Position numbers and translations under genes: made by a program
Source of the DNA: Hyphomonas oceanitis SCH89
Lineage (GTDB): Bacteria; Pseudomonadota; Alphaproteobacteria; Caulobacterales; Hyphomonadaceae
Length of the DNA: 64,000 bases
Reading direction: 5' to 3'
Assembly: GCF_000685295.1 (NCBI RefSeq)
Contig: NZ_ARYL01000013.1
Coordinates: 42,271-106,270, forward strand
Notes under the pieces: generated by a model
The model's input: only the letters and a program-made list of their open reading frames with translations
Told to the model about the DNA's origin: nothing
The model's database searches: none
Shown: positions 54,296 through 61,750 of the stretch, piece by piece
How the letters are laid out: every line of letters begins with the position of its first letter
Position numbering within the stretch: the stretch's first letter is position 1

Positions 54296-56064
54296 GCTTC
54301 GACAAGATCACGTATGATGGCGCCGACCTGCACGAATGGTTGCAACTGGCGGATCCATCAGTCGTCGATATGCAGACCGTAATTTCCTGCATCAAGCATG
54401 CCGGAGCGGGATGCGACGGGGCCAAGCAAATGGCGTTCAGGTTCTGCGCAGAAATCGGCTACAGATACTTCGGCAACGAAGCCTATTTTTATGATGATTT
54501 CGACCACATGTGGGAATGCTCGGTCGAGCCTGACGATCCGCGCGAACTGGCGCAAGAGCAGATATCTGCAATGAAAGCAGATATTCTCGATATGGAGCTA
54601 TCGGATAATCACGCGCTCAAGATCGAAGAGTTTGTTCGCGAGCGGCAACTTGTGATCACAGCGTTGCAGTCCTGGCTCGACAAGCCTCGCACCGATGAAA
54701 TGAATCGTCTGGCAGATAAACGGCCTTGGCCAGTCAACATCGCGTACACTGTGAAGCATGGCGCTGCGAATGCGGCGCTGTTTCTCCACAAGCGGCCGTT
54801 CCCGGTCATTTCGTCCGACAACATTCTCTACTCATTCGAGGGTGGTAGATATGTCGCGAAGGACGATGCCATAATGGCTGCGGAAGTCAGAAGGACGGAC
54901 CCCACCAATGCCCTCGATGTCGATCACGTTCGAAAGCTCGTGACGGGTATTCATCACAAGACAAGTGTCTCCGCCCGCCCCTTCCAGTGGATTGGCAATA
55001 CTGCTGATCAGCCCCAAGATGTTGTGATCTTCAAAAACGGGCTGCTTGACCTGGATACCGGAAAACTGCTGCTTCACGATGGCCAATACTTCGCGACAGG
55101 ACTCCCAAGCCACGACTTCGATCCATTGGCTGAATGCCCTCAGTTCATGAAGCTGTTGGATCAACTTGATCCGTCGTTTCATCAGACGCTCCAGGAATGG
55201 TTCGGCTACTGCCTTGCCGGCGATACCTCAGCCCACAAGTTCGCGGTGTTTGTCGGGATCAGGCGAAGCGGCAAGTCCACGCTTCTCCGGGTCCTGCAAA
55301 ATCTCGTCGGCGCGGAGCTTTCACATTCCGGAATGCTCGCCGATCTCGGCAACGACTTCGGGCTTGAGGGATGTGTCGGCAAACGCCTTCTCGCCATTCC
55401 CGATGCTCACGACGTCTCTGGCCAAGGGGGTGCGCGTGGCAAAGCCCTGGAGCGCCTGAAAAGTATCGTCGGCGAGGACGACGTTTCGATAAACCGGAAA
55501 GGCGTTGCTATCTATGCGGCCCGGCTTCCGATCAAGATCACAATGGTCTGTAACAAGATGCCATCTTTCATCGACGAAAGCGGAGCGTTGTCATCGAGAA
55601 TGCTGATCTTCAATTTCGAGAAGAGCGTCGAAGGCAACGAAGACCGGGCCTTGGCCAATAAACTCGAAGCCGAAATGTCGGGTATCGCTAACTGGGCATT
55701 GATCGGACTTGGAAGGCTGATGGAAAACGGGATGCAGTTCACACAAGGCATCGCAGGCCGCCAGGCAGCGCTCGATGCAGCTATGTCTCAATCCCCGGCG
55801 GCACGGTTCGCGGAAGAGCACCTGGAGGTCACCAAGGCCGATGAGGACTTCGTCACTATGAACGAAGTCTATCGTGCATACCGGGAGTTTGCGGTCGATC
55901 AGGGACTGTCGGGCGGCGAGCGCCGATCGCAGTCAAAACTCAAGGACGACCTGATCGCTGCCCTTCCAGGGATCCGCTACGCCCAGCGCCGTGTGGACAA
56001 GAAGCAGACATACGGGTTGATCGGCATCAAGTCAGTAAGTCTGGCAGATCCGTTCAACCTTTAG
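54292..56064 (+). CDS. P4-type primase-helicase (D5-N and SF3 helicase domains)
   Basis: A 590-residue replication protein. Residues about 1-230 are of unknown fold and could contain the primase part. A D5_N-like stretch follows. The superfamily-3 helicase has Walker A in VGIRRSGKSTLLRVLQNLVG (near 322), Walker B in RLLAIPDAHD (near 366), and motif C with the Arg finger in CNKMPSFIDESGALSSRM (near 420). The C-terminus is winged-helix-like (ending YAQRRVDKKQTYGLIGI). Such proteins open the origin and start replication of P4 and related satellites. The candidate origin is directly downstream. Confidence 0.9.
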   Translation: MSFDKITYDGADLHEWLQLADPSVVDMQTVISCIKHAGAGCDGAKQMAFRFCAEIGYRYFGNEAYFYDDFDHMWECSVEPDDPRELAQEQISAMKADILDMELSDNHALKIEEFVRERQLVITALQSWLDKPRTDEMNRLADKRPWPVNIAYTVKHGAANAALFLHKRPFPVISSDNILYSFEGGRYVAKDDAIMAAEVRRTDPTNALDVDHVRKLVTGIHHKTSVSARPFQWIGNTADQPQDVVIFKNGLLDLDTGKLLLHDGQYFATGLPSHDFDPLAECPQFMKLLDQLDPSFHQTLQEWFGYCLAGDTSAHKFAVFVGIRRSGKSTLLRVLQNLVGAELSHSGMLADLGNDFGLEGCVGKRLLAIPDAHDVSGQGGARGKALERLKSIVGEDDVSINRKGVAIYAARLPIKITMVCNKMPSFIDESGALSSRMLIFNFEKSVEGNEDRALANKLEAEMSGIANWALIGLGRLMENGMQFTQGIAGRQAALDAAMSQSPAARFAEEHLEVTKADEDFVTMNEVYRAYREFAVDQGLSGGERRSQSKLKDDLIAALPGIRYAQRRVDKKQTYGLIGIKSVSLADPFNL

Positions 56065-56093
56065 GATTGCCTTACAGCACTGCAAGGCAATCC
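56064..56093. repeat. Dyad repeat A after the primase gene (possible terminator)
   Basis: Two 14-base arms, GGATTGCCTTACAG and CTGCAAGGCAATCC, pair with a single mismatch across CA, starting at the stop of the primase gene. Related sequences recur at 56387, 56736 and 56819. It could be a terminator without a T run or a protein-binding site. Confidence 0.65.
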
Positions 56094-56110
56094 GCCATTT
56101 TGCGGCGGAA

Positions 56111-56371
56111 GCGTCACATGCGTCACTTGGGCGTCACATGACGCTAAATGCCTTGCGGTTGCTGACCTTTTCGGCGTTCCAGGGCGTCACACAGAATTCG
56201 CTTTAAGTCAGTACACATAATGATCCGTTCCCGGATTTATCTAAAGTACATATATTTTTATAGATATAATAAAAGTATGTGACACCTGATAAATTGGTCA
56301 AAAAGCCAATAACCGCAAGGCTTCTGGCGTCACGTGACAGCGTCACATAGAGCATGTGACGCATGTGACGC
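56111..56371. other. Candidate replication origin with iteron-like repeats around an AT-rich core
   Basis: At least seven copies of GCGTCACATG or close forms occur here. Direct copies are at 56111, 56120 (CTTG form), 56131, 56184 (CACA form), 56327 (in GTCACGTGAC) and 56340; inverted copies CATGTGACGC are at 56353 and 56362. They stand in two clusters flanking a strongly AT-rich stretch at about 56195-56320. Iterons beside an AT-rich unwinding region, directly behind a helicase gene, are the usual form of a satellite or plasmid origin. The 344-base spacer contains no gene. Confidence 0.7.
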
Positions 56372-56408
56372 TTTCGGGCCAGGTTCATTGGAAATCCTTA
56401 CAACCCTG

Positions 56409-56675
56409 TCAGGAATTGCCCGATCCGGCATCCTGGGCAAACTGCCCCTCAAAGCGGTGAGCGTCCCAGGGGCTTTCGAAATAATACCGGGCGATGTGCC
56501 TTCCCTGCTCCGTATGTCCATGGGTCGCCCACTCGCACTTGGCATTCTTCATAAGCCAGTCCGCCATGCCGTCCAGGCGCCTTCCCAGGCCCTGTCCAGG
56601 CACCGGGATGTCGACCGTGTGGTGGAAGCGCCGCGCATCGCCGTCGGCCTTCAGGATCGATTTGTACCTGCCCAT
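56409..56675 (-). CDS. Small protein of unknown function next to the candidate origin
   Basis: An 88-residue protein. RRFHHTVDIPVPGQGLGRRL near residue 15, then CEWATHGHTEQ, then HIARYYFESPWDAHRFEGQF near 65 give a pattern seen in small alphaproteobacterial proteins that end in an aromatic-rich helix, but I cannot name a family. GGGATTT precedes the ATG. A longer in-frame version exists but its extra part covers the terminase-like gene in antisense and is rejected. It is opposite in direction to its neighbours. Confidence 0.6.
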   Translation of the reverse strand: MGRYKSILKADGDARRFHHTVDIPVPGQGLGRRLDGMADWLMKNAKCEWATHGHTEQGRHIARYYFESPWDAHRFEGQFAQDAGSGNS

Positions 56676-56735
56676 TGCAAATCCCATTTGTTCTTGTTTT
56701 GTTCTTTTAATCCTTCGGGCTCCGAGCGCAAGTCG

Positions 56736-56850
56736 GGATTGCCTTACAGGCGTGCAAGAACAACGGCATCCGGGAAACCTGATCCTGTCGCATCCTGATT
56801 GCTGACCCTGCCCCACAGATTGGAAATCCTTGCACCAGTGCATGGAAATC
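56736..56850. repeat. Dyad repeats B and D before the terminase-like gene
   Basis: GGATTGCCTTACAG at 56736-56749 repeats the left arm of the dyad at 56064 exactly, followed by TGCAAG. ATTGGAAATCCTTGCA at 56819-56834 matches ATTGGAAATCCTTACA at 56387-56402 with one change, and TGGAAATCC recurs at 56843. Together with the copy at 56064 these mark a family of short repeats placed around the origin. Confidence 0.55.
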
Positions 56851-56924
56851 CCTTCGGCAGCAGGGCTTTGGATACGATAAGCCCTACCAGGCACCGGTTC
56901 GGGCACAGGAAAGGACAACGAACC

Positions 56925-57401
56925 TTGTTGCCAGGTACCTACCAGGAAGAATTCATCTCGCAGCTTGCGGAGACCGGCAACGTGTCTCTGGCCTGCAAGA
57001 GCCTCGGCATCTCCCGGATGACCCCCTACGAATGGCGGGACACCCGCCCCGGCTTCGCCGAAAGATGGGATGCCGCGATTGAAGTCAGCCGGGACCATCT
57101 CCGCCAACGTGTCCTGGAGACAGCCTTGATCATGGGCCTCGCCAAGCACATGCCTCTGGTCGATCCTGATACCGGCGATGTAATTCTCAACGATAACTTC
57201 GAGCCAGTGATGGTGCTGGATACTTCGCATGTCGACACCAGGGTGCTCACGAAGCTGATGGACAAGGTGATGCGCGACGAGGTGCGCCAGGTCGAGCAGC
57301 GGTCTCACGTCATCTACGAAGGCCCTGTGCAAATGCGGGTCTATAGCCCGGACGGCGAATTGATCGAAGGCGATTACGAGGTTGTCACCGATGACGAATG
57401 A
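56925..57401 (+). CDS. Terminase small subunit-like DNA-binding protein
   Basis: A 158-residue protein. TGNVSLACKSLGISRMTPYE followed by FAERWDAAIEVSRDHLRQRV is the helix-turn-helix pattern of phage terminase small subunits, which choose DNA for packaging. The start is taken as TTG at 56925 because AGGAAAGGA lies nine bases upstream; the frame continues further up but without a good site. The C-terminal part is acidic. No large subunit is adjacent. A plain transcription regulator is the alternative. Confidence 0.6.
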   Translation: MLPGTYQEEFISQLAETGNVSLACKSLGISRMTPYEWRDTRPGFAERWDAAIEVSRDHLRQRVLETALIMGLAKHMPLVDPDTGDVILNDNFEPVMVLDTSHVDTRVLTKLMDKVMRDEVRQVEQRSHVIYEGPVQMRVYSPDGELIEGDYEVVTDDE

Positions 57402-57633
57402 ATTCGCCATACAGCTTGTCGGCAATGATGGATGCTATGTGCTCCACGGCCTCAGGGTTCGCGCCGCTCCCGGTTGCCCAGACCTTCCTGGATCCCTGGA
57501 AGCAGAAGCCGAGAGAGGCATCAGAACACCTTTGGACGGCCAGCACGGCCTCAAGGCGGTACTGTCTTGCTGTGGCGCCTGGCTTCATCCGTTCGTCCGC
57601 AGCCTGCCTATAGCCGAGGTAGACCCTGTATGA
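57391..57633 (+). CDS. Possible small gene of unknown function (frame uncertain)
   Basis: An 80-residue frame that begins in the last codons of the terminase-like gene and ends in an ATGA overlap with the next gene. A GAGG site lies nine bases before its ATG, as for the next gene, which suggests a coupled string of genes. Against it, the protein has no known domain and two other frames are open across the same bases: one on the plus strand (57398-57613) and one on the minus strand (57385-57588) whose product looks equally protein-like. Which frame is real cannot be decided by reading. Confidence 0.35.
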   Translation: MTNEFAIQLVGNDGCYVLHGLRVRAAPGCPDLPGSLEAEAERGIRTPLDGQHGLKAVLSCCGAWLHPFVRSLPIAEVDPV

Positions 57634-58022
57634 TGGACGTTCTCACCCATCCGAGGCTTTCCGGTCCAGGGAGGTTCCAGGCTGAAATCAATGCCATGAT
57701 GCGCGAGGCGGCCGAAGACTATCCGCCCTCCCCTGACAGGGCACAGCGCCACAACGTCGTTTTGCTCATCCAGGGGCTCTACTTCATCACCGGCTCAATG
57801 TTGTGGCACAGGGGATGGATCCGCGCACTTCAATGCGAACTGGGGTACGCTGGCTGCAGTATTCCCACGGCGGCAGTATGCCGATGGATCCGCAGCCAGT
57901 GCACTTATGCCAGTCCCTGGATTGAACTGGCGGAAGGCGTGTCACCCGATTTCCTGAATGACATGGCCTTGCTGGGCCGCATCGCCGACGAGGAGCCTAC
58001 CGCCCCGAAAGCGCGTTCCTGA
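57630..58022 (+). CDS. Small protein of unknown function
   Basis: A 130-residue protein. FQAEINAMMREAAEDYPPSP is helical and charged, and HNVVLLIQGLYFITGSMLWH and YAGCSIPTAAVCRWIRSQC follow; the latter contains a helix-turn-helix-like spacing, but I cannot assign a family. GAGGT lies nine bases before the first of two ATG codons. Its end overlaps the convergent HNH gene by 26 bases. Confidence 0.55.
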   Translation: MMDVLTHPRLSGPGRFQAEINAMMREAAEDYPPSPDRAQRHNVVLLIQGLYFITGSMLWHRGWIRALQCELGYAGCSIPTAAVCRWIRSQCTYASPWIELAEGVSPDFLNDMALLGRIADEEPTAPKARS

Positions 58023-58272
58023 CCTGACCGCCCAGCTGCACATTGTTCCGCCAGTGCAGAGGCCTCTTGTTTATCAGCATGTTCGGTCCGCCTAGCGCAC
58101 TGGGAATACGATGATCGATTTCCCAGCCGTAGTCTGAGTTCCGGTCGCCGTAGTCGGCGAACCTCATGGCGTATCCGAAGTCGTCCCTGCGCCATGCGTG
58201 AGGTGGGTATCCCGCTATTTCGTGGCCCTTGAGCCAGACAGCCACGAGATGGGGTTTTCCAAGAGCATTCAC
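57997..58272 (-). CDS. HNH endonuclease-like protein
   Basis: A 91-residue protein. YGWEIDHRIPSALGGPN holds the DH of the HNH metal centre, and LINKRPLHWRNNVQLGG the Asn and the final His, giving the complete beta-beta-alpha metal motif at residues about 47-83. Small HNH proteins next to terminase genes help cut DNA at cos sites in several phages. Here the gene is on the opposite strand to the terminase-like gene. AAAGGA lies upstream of the ATG. It could also be a homing or defence nuclease. Confidence 0.8.
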   Translation of the reverse strand: MNALGKPHLVAVWLKGHEIAGYPPHAWRRDDFGYAMRFADYGDRNSDYGWEIDHRIPSALGGPNMLINKRPLHWRNNVQLGGQVRNALSGR

Positions 58273-58464
58273 TGCCGATTCCTTTCAGGACCAAATGCCA
58301 CCGACCCGCCCCCCCAGCCCCTATCGAATCGGCAAGCTCTGTATACCACACTCTCAGTTAATCTCGAAAGCACGTTTTCCCCATTTGTTCTCCATGGGCG
58401 AACAATGGCATCGGCCACGTCCGTACGCGCGTATTGATGAGCCCAACAAACAAGAGGGCAACTC

Positions 58465-59001
58465 ATGGACATCAAACTCAGGGAACGTGCCGACGCCGCC
58501 GAAGCAAGACTGCAGGTGATAGAAGACGAAATCGCCAGCGCGATCCTGGACGGCAACGACCAGCTGGTCGCCACACTTCGCATCGAACGCAACAAGCTGT
58601 TCGACGATGTTTCCGATCTAGCCTGTGCCGGAGCTGTTGCAGCCGAACGCCAGCGCCGCGACGAAGAAGACCGTGAGGCCCGTAAGCGCAAGGAAACGAT
58701 TACCGAAGCAGTCAGACTGGAAACGCGGCGCCGCAAGGCTGCAGCCAATCTCGACAACGCCCTTAAAGATCTGGAAGCCGCCTGGCTTGAGCACGAACAG
58801 CTTTGTGTTGCCCTGGAGCGCACTTCCACTTCCCTGCGCTCCGGGCGTCTTCTGGACCTGAACGTGCGCAAGCGGATGATGTTCACTGCCTTCTGGCTTG
58901 CGGCGCCCAAGACAGCCAGCTCCCTGGGGCTGGGATTTTCACCAGGACACAAGCGCAAGCCGATGGCTGAGCGCACATTCGATTTCAATGAGGAACAGTA
59001 A
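58465..59001 (+). CDS. Charged coiled-coil protein, unknown function
   Basis: A 178-residue protein rich in Glu, Arg, Lys and Ala. Residues about 5-110 (RADAAEARLQVIEDEIASAI to the long RRRDEEDREARKRKE stretch) are a long coiled coil, and the C-terminal part RLLDLNVRKRMMFTAFWLAA is more hydrophobic. This form recalls phage scaffold or minor structural proteins, but no direct family is recognised. AGAGGG lies eight bases before the ATG. One base separates it from the next gene, so both are in one unit. Confidence 0.6.
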   Translation: MDIKLRERADAAEARLQVIEDEIASAILDGNDQLVATLRIERNKLFDDVSDLACAGAVAAERQRRDEEDREARKRKETITEAVRLETRRRKAAANLDNALKDLEAAWLEHEQLCVALERTSTSLRSGRLLDLNVRKRMMFTAFWLAAPKTASSLGLGFSPGHKRKPMAERTFDFNEEQ

Positions 59002-59002
59002 G

Positions 59003-59224
59003 ATGGACAATCGACTACAACTGATCAGGAAGTCCGCAGAGGATGACCTGGACGAACTGGCACGGATGCGTGCCGAAGAAGCTGGTGAGTCGTTTCTGGA
59101 CGCATATGTGGCTATCCTGGAGACACCGCTCGGCAAGTCAGTCCGCAAGACCCTGGACGATGCAACTGCCATGATGACCGGGGCGCCCTGCAGTGCCACC
59201 TTGGAAGACCTGGCCAAGGCCTAG
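59003..59224 (+). CDS. Small protein of unknown function
   Basis: A 73-residue helical protein (SAEDDLDELARMRAEEAGES) with no recognised domain. The ATG follows the stop of the coiled-coil gene by one base, and AGGAACAG lies before it. The tight spacing suggests the two products are made together. Confidence 0.55.
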   Translation: MDNRLQLIRKSAEDDLDELARMRAEEAGESFLDAYVAILETPLGKSVRKTLDDATAMMTGAPCSATLEDLAKA

Positions 59225-59330
59225 CTCTTGCAGGTCAACTGGTGGTTTGTATATGCGGTTGGAGATGCGCACTGAGCACCGCATGGCGAGCCCTTCGACG
59301 GGGGCTTACATACTGATATGTCTAGTGCCG

Positions 59331-60323
59331 CTACCTACGAGCTCGCATCTCGGCCAATGACAATCCGGCCCTTACAGATGATTCTGCCAAAGAAGAGACT
59401 TGCGCGAATGTTGGGGGGTCTTGCATCGCTTCGTATATAACGTCCCAGCGTTCCTGAGTGCGCGGTCCATCAAAATACAAGTTGCACACTGTCCGCCAGA
59501 ATCTGTTAACAACAATTGTCTGCTGCTCATCGTAGGGCCGCAATCTTTCCCCCGTTGGCGCCCTTGGCGCATTGCAGACGCTGCGACTAGTTGGCGGAAT
59601 TCTGACTTCATCTCCAAATGGGTCGAAGGAACTCGGGCTGATGCCACCAGAACTAGTTTCGGCAAGCTCACTAACATTAATTGGTTTCCTAGTTAGCAAG
59701 GACGTTTCCAAGGCGGTTCCTGGGTCAACCAGTCCCATTTCTCCAGAGGCGATCATGGACGAATACGATACTAGAATGGGGTCAACACTCATCATCCTGA
59801 GGTATGCCACCAGTTGGCCCGTCTGTGTCTGACCTAATGACAATGGATCGTCAGCAGGCTCATCAGCAGCCAAGCGGAAGCGATGAACCCCTATGCGGCT
59901 ATCCGCGACGGAAAGTCGTTCGATTCCACCTGCCAACAAGTACACGCAGGCCGATAGACAATCACCTTTGGTCACGCTTGCAAGACCATCTCGCCCTGCC
60001 TCAAGTTCTGGCTTGGCTCCCGCCACCACGGTGCGAATTTTGAGTTCGCGAAACAGCACACCTAATCGAAGTGCGGCCTGAAGATCACCACCTCCACTGT
60101 CGAGGTGGACTTCATTGACAAAGCCAAACTGGAACAGCGCGTCTCGCAAAGCCTCTTCAGTCTGCTCATCAACTGGCCCCGTTAGTTGTAGCCAGATGCA
60201 GTCTGCACAATTCGATCCCGAGGCCAGAAGCCGGACTTCGCCTGCGGGACTTTGGGCCGACGCAGCTAATTGAGTCATCAGCCCAGCGACGACGAGTACC
60301 AGCAATGCGAAAGATCTGACCAT
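59331..60323 (-). CDS. Exported ClpP-fold protein (COG3904-like)
   Basis: A 330-residue protein with a signal peptide ending SAQ. The crotonase/ClpP fold shows in VHLDSGGGDLQAALRLG (near residue 72, the oxyanion Gly-rich loop) and GDCLSACVYLLAGG (near 120), where Ser124 is in the place of the ClpP nucleophile, followed by RIGVHRF with the candidate His. It would be a periplasmic serine hydrolase or a degenerate relative; function unknown. The C-terminal 130 residues are Ser/Pro-rich and unassigned. Codon use is less GC-biased than the core genes. Confidence 0.7.
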   Translation of the reverse strand: MVRSFALLVLVVAGLMTQLAASAQSPAGEVRLLASGSNCADCIWLQLTGPVDEQTEEALRDALFQFGFVNEVHLDSGGGDLQAALRLGVLFRELKIRTVVAGAKPELEAGRDGLASVTKGDCLSACVYLLAGGIERLSVADSRIGVHRFRLAADEPADDPLSLGQTQTGQLVAYLRMMSVDPILVSYSSMIASGEMGLVDPGTALETSLLTRKPINVSELAETSSGGISPSSFDPFGDEVRIPPTSRSVCNAPRAPTGERLRPYDEQQTIVVNRFWRTVCNLYFDGPRTQERWDVIYEAMQDPPTFAQVSSLAESSVRAGLSLAEMRARR

Positions 60324-60492
60324 TGAATCACTTTAGCAGTTGGATCGCGGCGCTGAAAGAGAGTCGGAGGCCATCTAAATCGATAGACCCACAGATCGGC
60401 AATCTGTCAGGCGCAGGTTTCCGGTGCTGCCAATTCCGTCTGGTTTTAGACCCAGGCACCGGATCAGGCACCGGTGCTCAGGCTTTCCGGCC

Positions 60493-60963
60493 TCAGATCA
60501 GATAGCCAATCGCCTCAACCAGACCAACAATATCGGTGTGCCTGAAGGGCGCGTACCTGTCGGCCGATGCCGGCGACCTGCTCGGAGACAGTGCGAACTT
60601 GCTGGCCTGTTCGACTGCAAGCTCAGGCACCCGGTCCATGGGGATCACCCAGCCCAACTCCATCGCAAGGTTATCCGGCGACAGGACCATGCCAACCAGC
60701 GCTACCCGTGGCGATGACAGGAACGTCGCCTTCCTGACGTCGAACTGAACTGTTGGCCGCTCCGTGCCCTTGCTGGTGCGCCACGACTTGACCTGGACCG
60801 CAACGCTTGCGGCTGTCGCCTTTTCCATAACGATCAGGTCAACGCCATGATCGTCCGATGCTGGCAGGAATGGCGACAACCGTCCCGTCGACACACTCAT
60901 GACCGCACAGGCCAGGAAGTATTCGGCGATCTTGCCGGACTGAGAGGTGCTGAGCGCTTCCAT
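60493..60963 (-). CDS. PD-(D/E)XK nuclease-like protein (DUF4365-like)
   Basis: A 156-residue protein. SGKIAEYFLACAVMS is the N-terminal helix with the conserved Glu, DDHGVDLIVMEK gives the catalytic Asp, and VAVQVKSWRTSK the Gln-x-Lys, the classic core of a PD-(D/E)XK nuclease. Comparable proteins occur in mobile elements as nucleases of unknown target. It is divergent from the XRE regulator, with two operator-like dyads between the start codons. Confidence 0.68.
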   Translation of the reverse strand: MEALSTSQSGKIAEYFLACAVMSVSTGRLSPFLPASDDHGVDLIVMEKATAASVAVQVKSWRTSKGTERPTVQFDVRKATFLSSPRVALVGMVLSPDNLAMELGWVIPMDRVPELAVEQASKFALSPSRSPASADRYAPFRHTDIVGLVEAIGYLI

Positions 60964-60969
60964 CCAAAT

Positions 60970-61000
60970 ATCCTGAAATGGGATTATCCTGTTTCGGGAT
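60970..61000. promoter_or_regulatory. Twin operator-like dyads between nuclease and XRE genes
   Basis: ATCCTGAAATGGGAT (60970-60984) and ATCCTGTTTCGGGAT (60986-61000) are two copies of the dyad ATCC-N7-GGAT, set 16 bases apart. They begin seven bases before the nuclease ATG and end 17 bases before the XRE ATG, well placed for the regulator to repress both genes. Confidence 0.65.
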
Positions 61001-61017
61001 TAGGCGGGTTCTCGTTG

Positions 61018-61287
61018 ATGCGCAACAGGACCCCGAACTTGGCCAGCTCCCTACAGGACCCAGGATACAGGAAGATCATCGCCCGGCTTCGCGCCGCTCG
61101 CGATGAAAAGGGCATCACGCAGGCTGAATTGGCAGAGATGCTAAAGAAGCCACAGTCATTCGTCGCAAAGGTTGAAGGCTATGAGCGCCGTCTCGATGTG
61201 TACGAGTTCTGCTTGATGGCCCGCGCCCTTGGTGTTGATGCAGGTGAAGTTATTGAAGGCGAACCGCACCGGAAGCCCAAGCGCTAG
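61018..61287 (+). CDS. XRE-family helix-turn-helix regulator
   Basis: An 89-residue regulator. IIARLRAARDEKGITQAELA and MLKKPQSFVAKVEGYERRLD form the five-helix XRE DNA-binding domain, and FCLMARALGVDAGEVIEG closes it. The ATG is the first suitable start after the two operator dyads; earlier in-frame codons would run over them and over the nuclease gene. It probably represses itself and the divergent nuclease gene. Four bases overlap the convergent ribbon-helix-helix gene. Confidence 0.85.
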   Translation: MRNRTPNLASSLQDPGYRKIIARLRAARDEKGITQAELAEMLKKPQSFVAKVEGYERRLDVYEFCLMARALGVDAGEVIEGEPHRKPKR

Positions 61288-61619
61288 TCGGCTTCGGATA
61301 CTCGCCGCGCTTGGGCATCAGTCAGAACTTTCGAATCCTGGTTCCTCAAATTGGACCGGTACCAGGCAATTGAGGCAGGCGATGTCTTGGCCTGCGGAAA
61401 CTTTGCCCTCACCTTGGCCAGTGCTTCGTCGTTCGTTGCCCCCTTGCGAATAGCGTCTTCGGCAATCTGCCCGATATTCTGCCACCGTTCGCCGGCGAGC
61501 ATTTGAGTCACCGCGTCCCTGACCAGGTCACTCAGTTTGCGTCGCTCCAGTTCTGCCTCTTCCACCAGCGCATCGTAGACGTCATCCGGCAAAGTGACCG
61601 TAATTCTTGTTCCGCTCAT
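61284..61619 (-). CDS. Ribbon-helix-helix (CopG-like) protein
   Basis: A 111-residue DNA-binding protein. GTRITVTLPDDVYDALVEEA and ELERRKLSDLVRDAVTQML form the ribbon-helix-helix fold. The C-terminal extension (about 60-111) ends in PASIAWYRSNLRNQDSKV, a pattern also seen in small element-borne proteins of unknown function. The start at MSGTRITV follows GGAG. It could be an antitoxin or plasmid-type repressor; no toxin gene is adjacent. Confidence 0.75.
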   Translation of the reverse strand: MSGTRITVTLPDDVYDALVEEAELERRKLSDLVRDAVTQMLAGERWQNIGQIAEDAIRKGATNDEALAKVRAKFPQAKTSPASIAWYRSNLRNQDSKVLTDAQARRVSEAD

Positions 61620-61686
61620 ACTCGTCTCCAACATATGAAATTCGCATCACATCGATCGCTATGGCACCTAGGTTGCAATGTCGACC

Positions 61687-61718
61687 TTGTCCCGAATGGA
61701 TGAGCCATATCGGGACAA
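61687..61718. promoter_or_regulatory. Nine-base perfect inverted repeat, candidate operator
   Basis: TTGTCCCGA (61687-61695) and TCGGGACAA (61710-61718) are perfect inverted arms, 14 bases apart. They lie 33 bases before the next rightward gene and 68 bases before the ribbon-helix-helix gene, so either could be controlled from here. Confidence 0.55.
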
Positions 61719-61750
61719 AGTTTTGAAGACCTTAATCAAGGAATATAGAC

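Noticed and set aside
56111..56371. CRISPR array
   Set aside because: The repeats are about ten bases, irregularly spaced and in both orientations, unlike CRISPR repeats and spacers. No cas genes are present.
56676..57425. Extension of the small minus-strand protein near the origin
   Set aside because: It would lie antisense to the terminase-like gene with its helix-turn-helix motif, and the ATG at 56675 gives a plausible complete protein.
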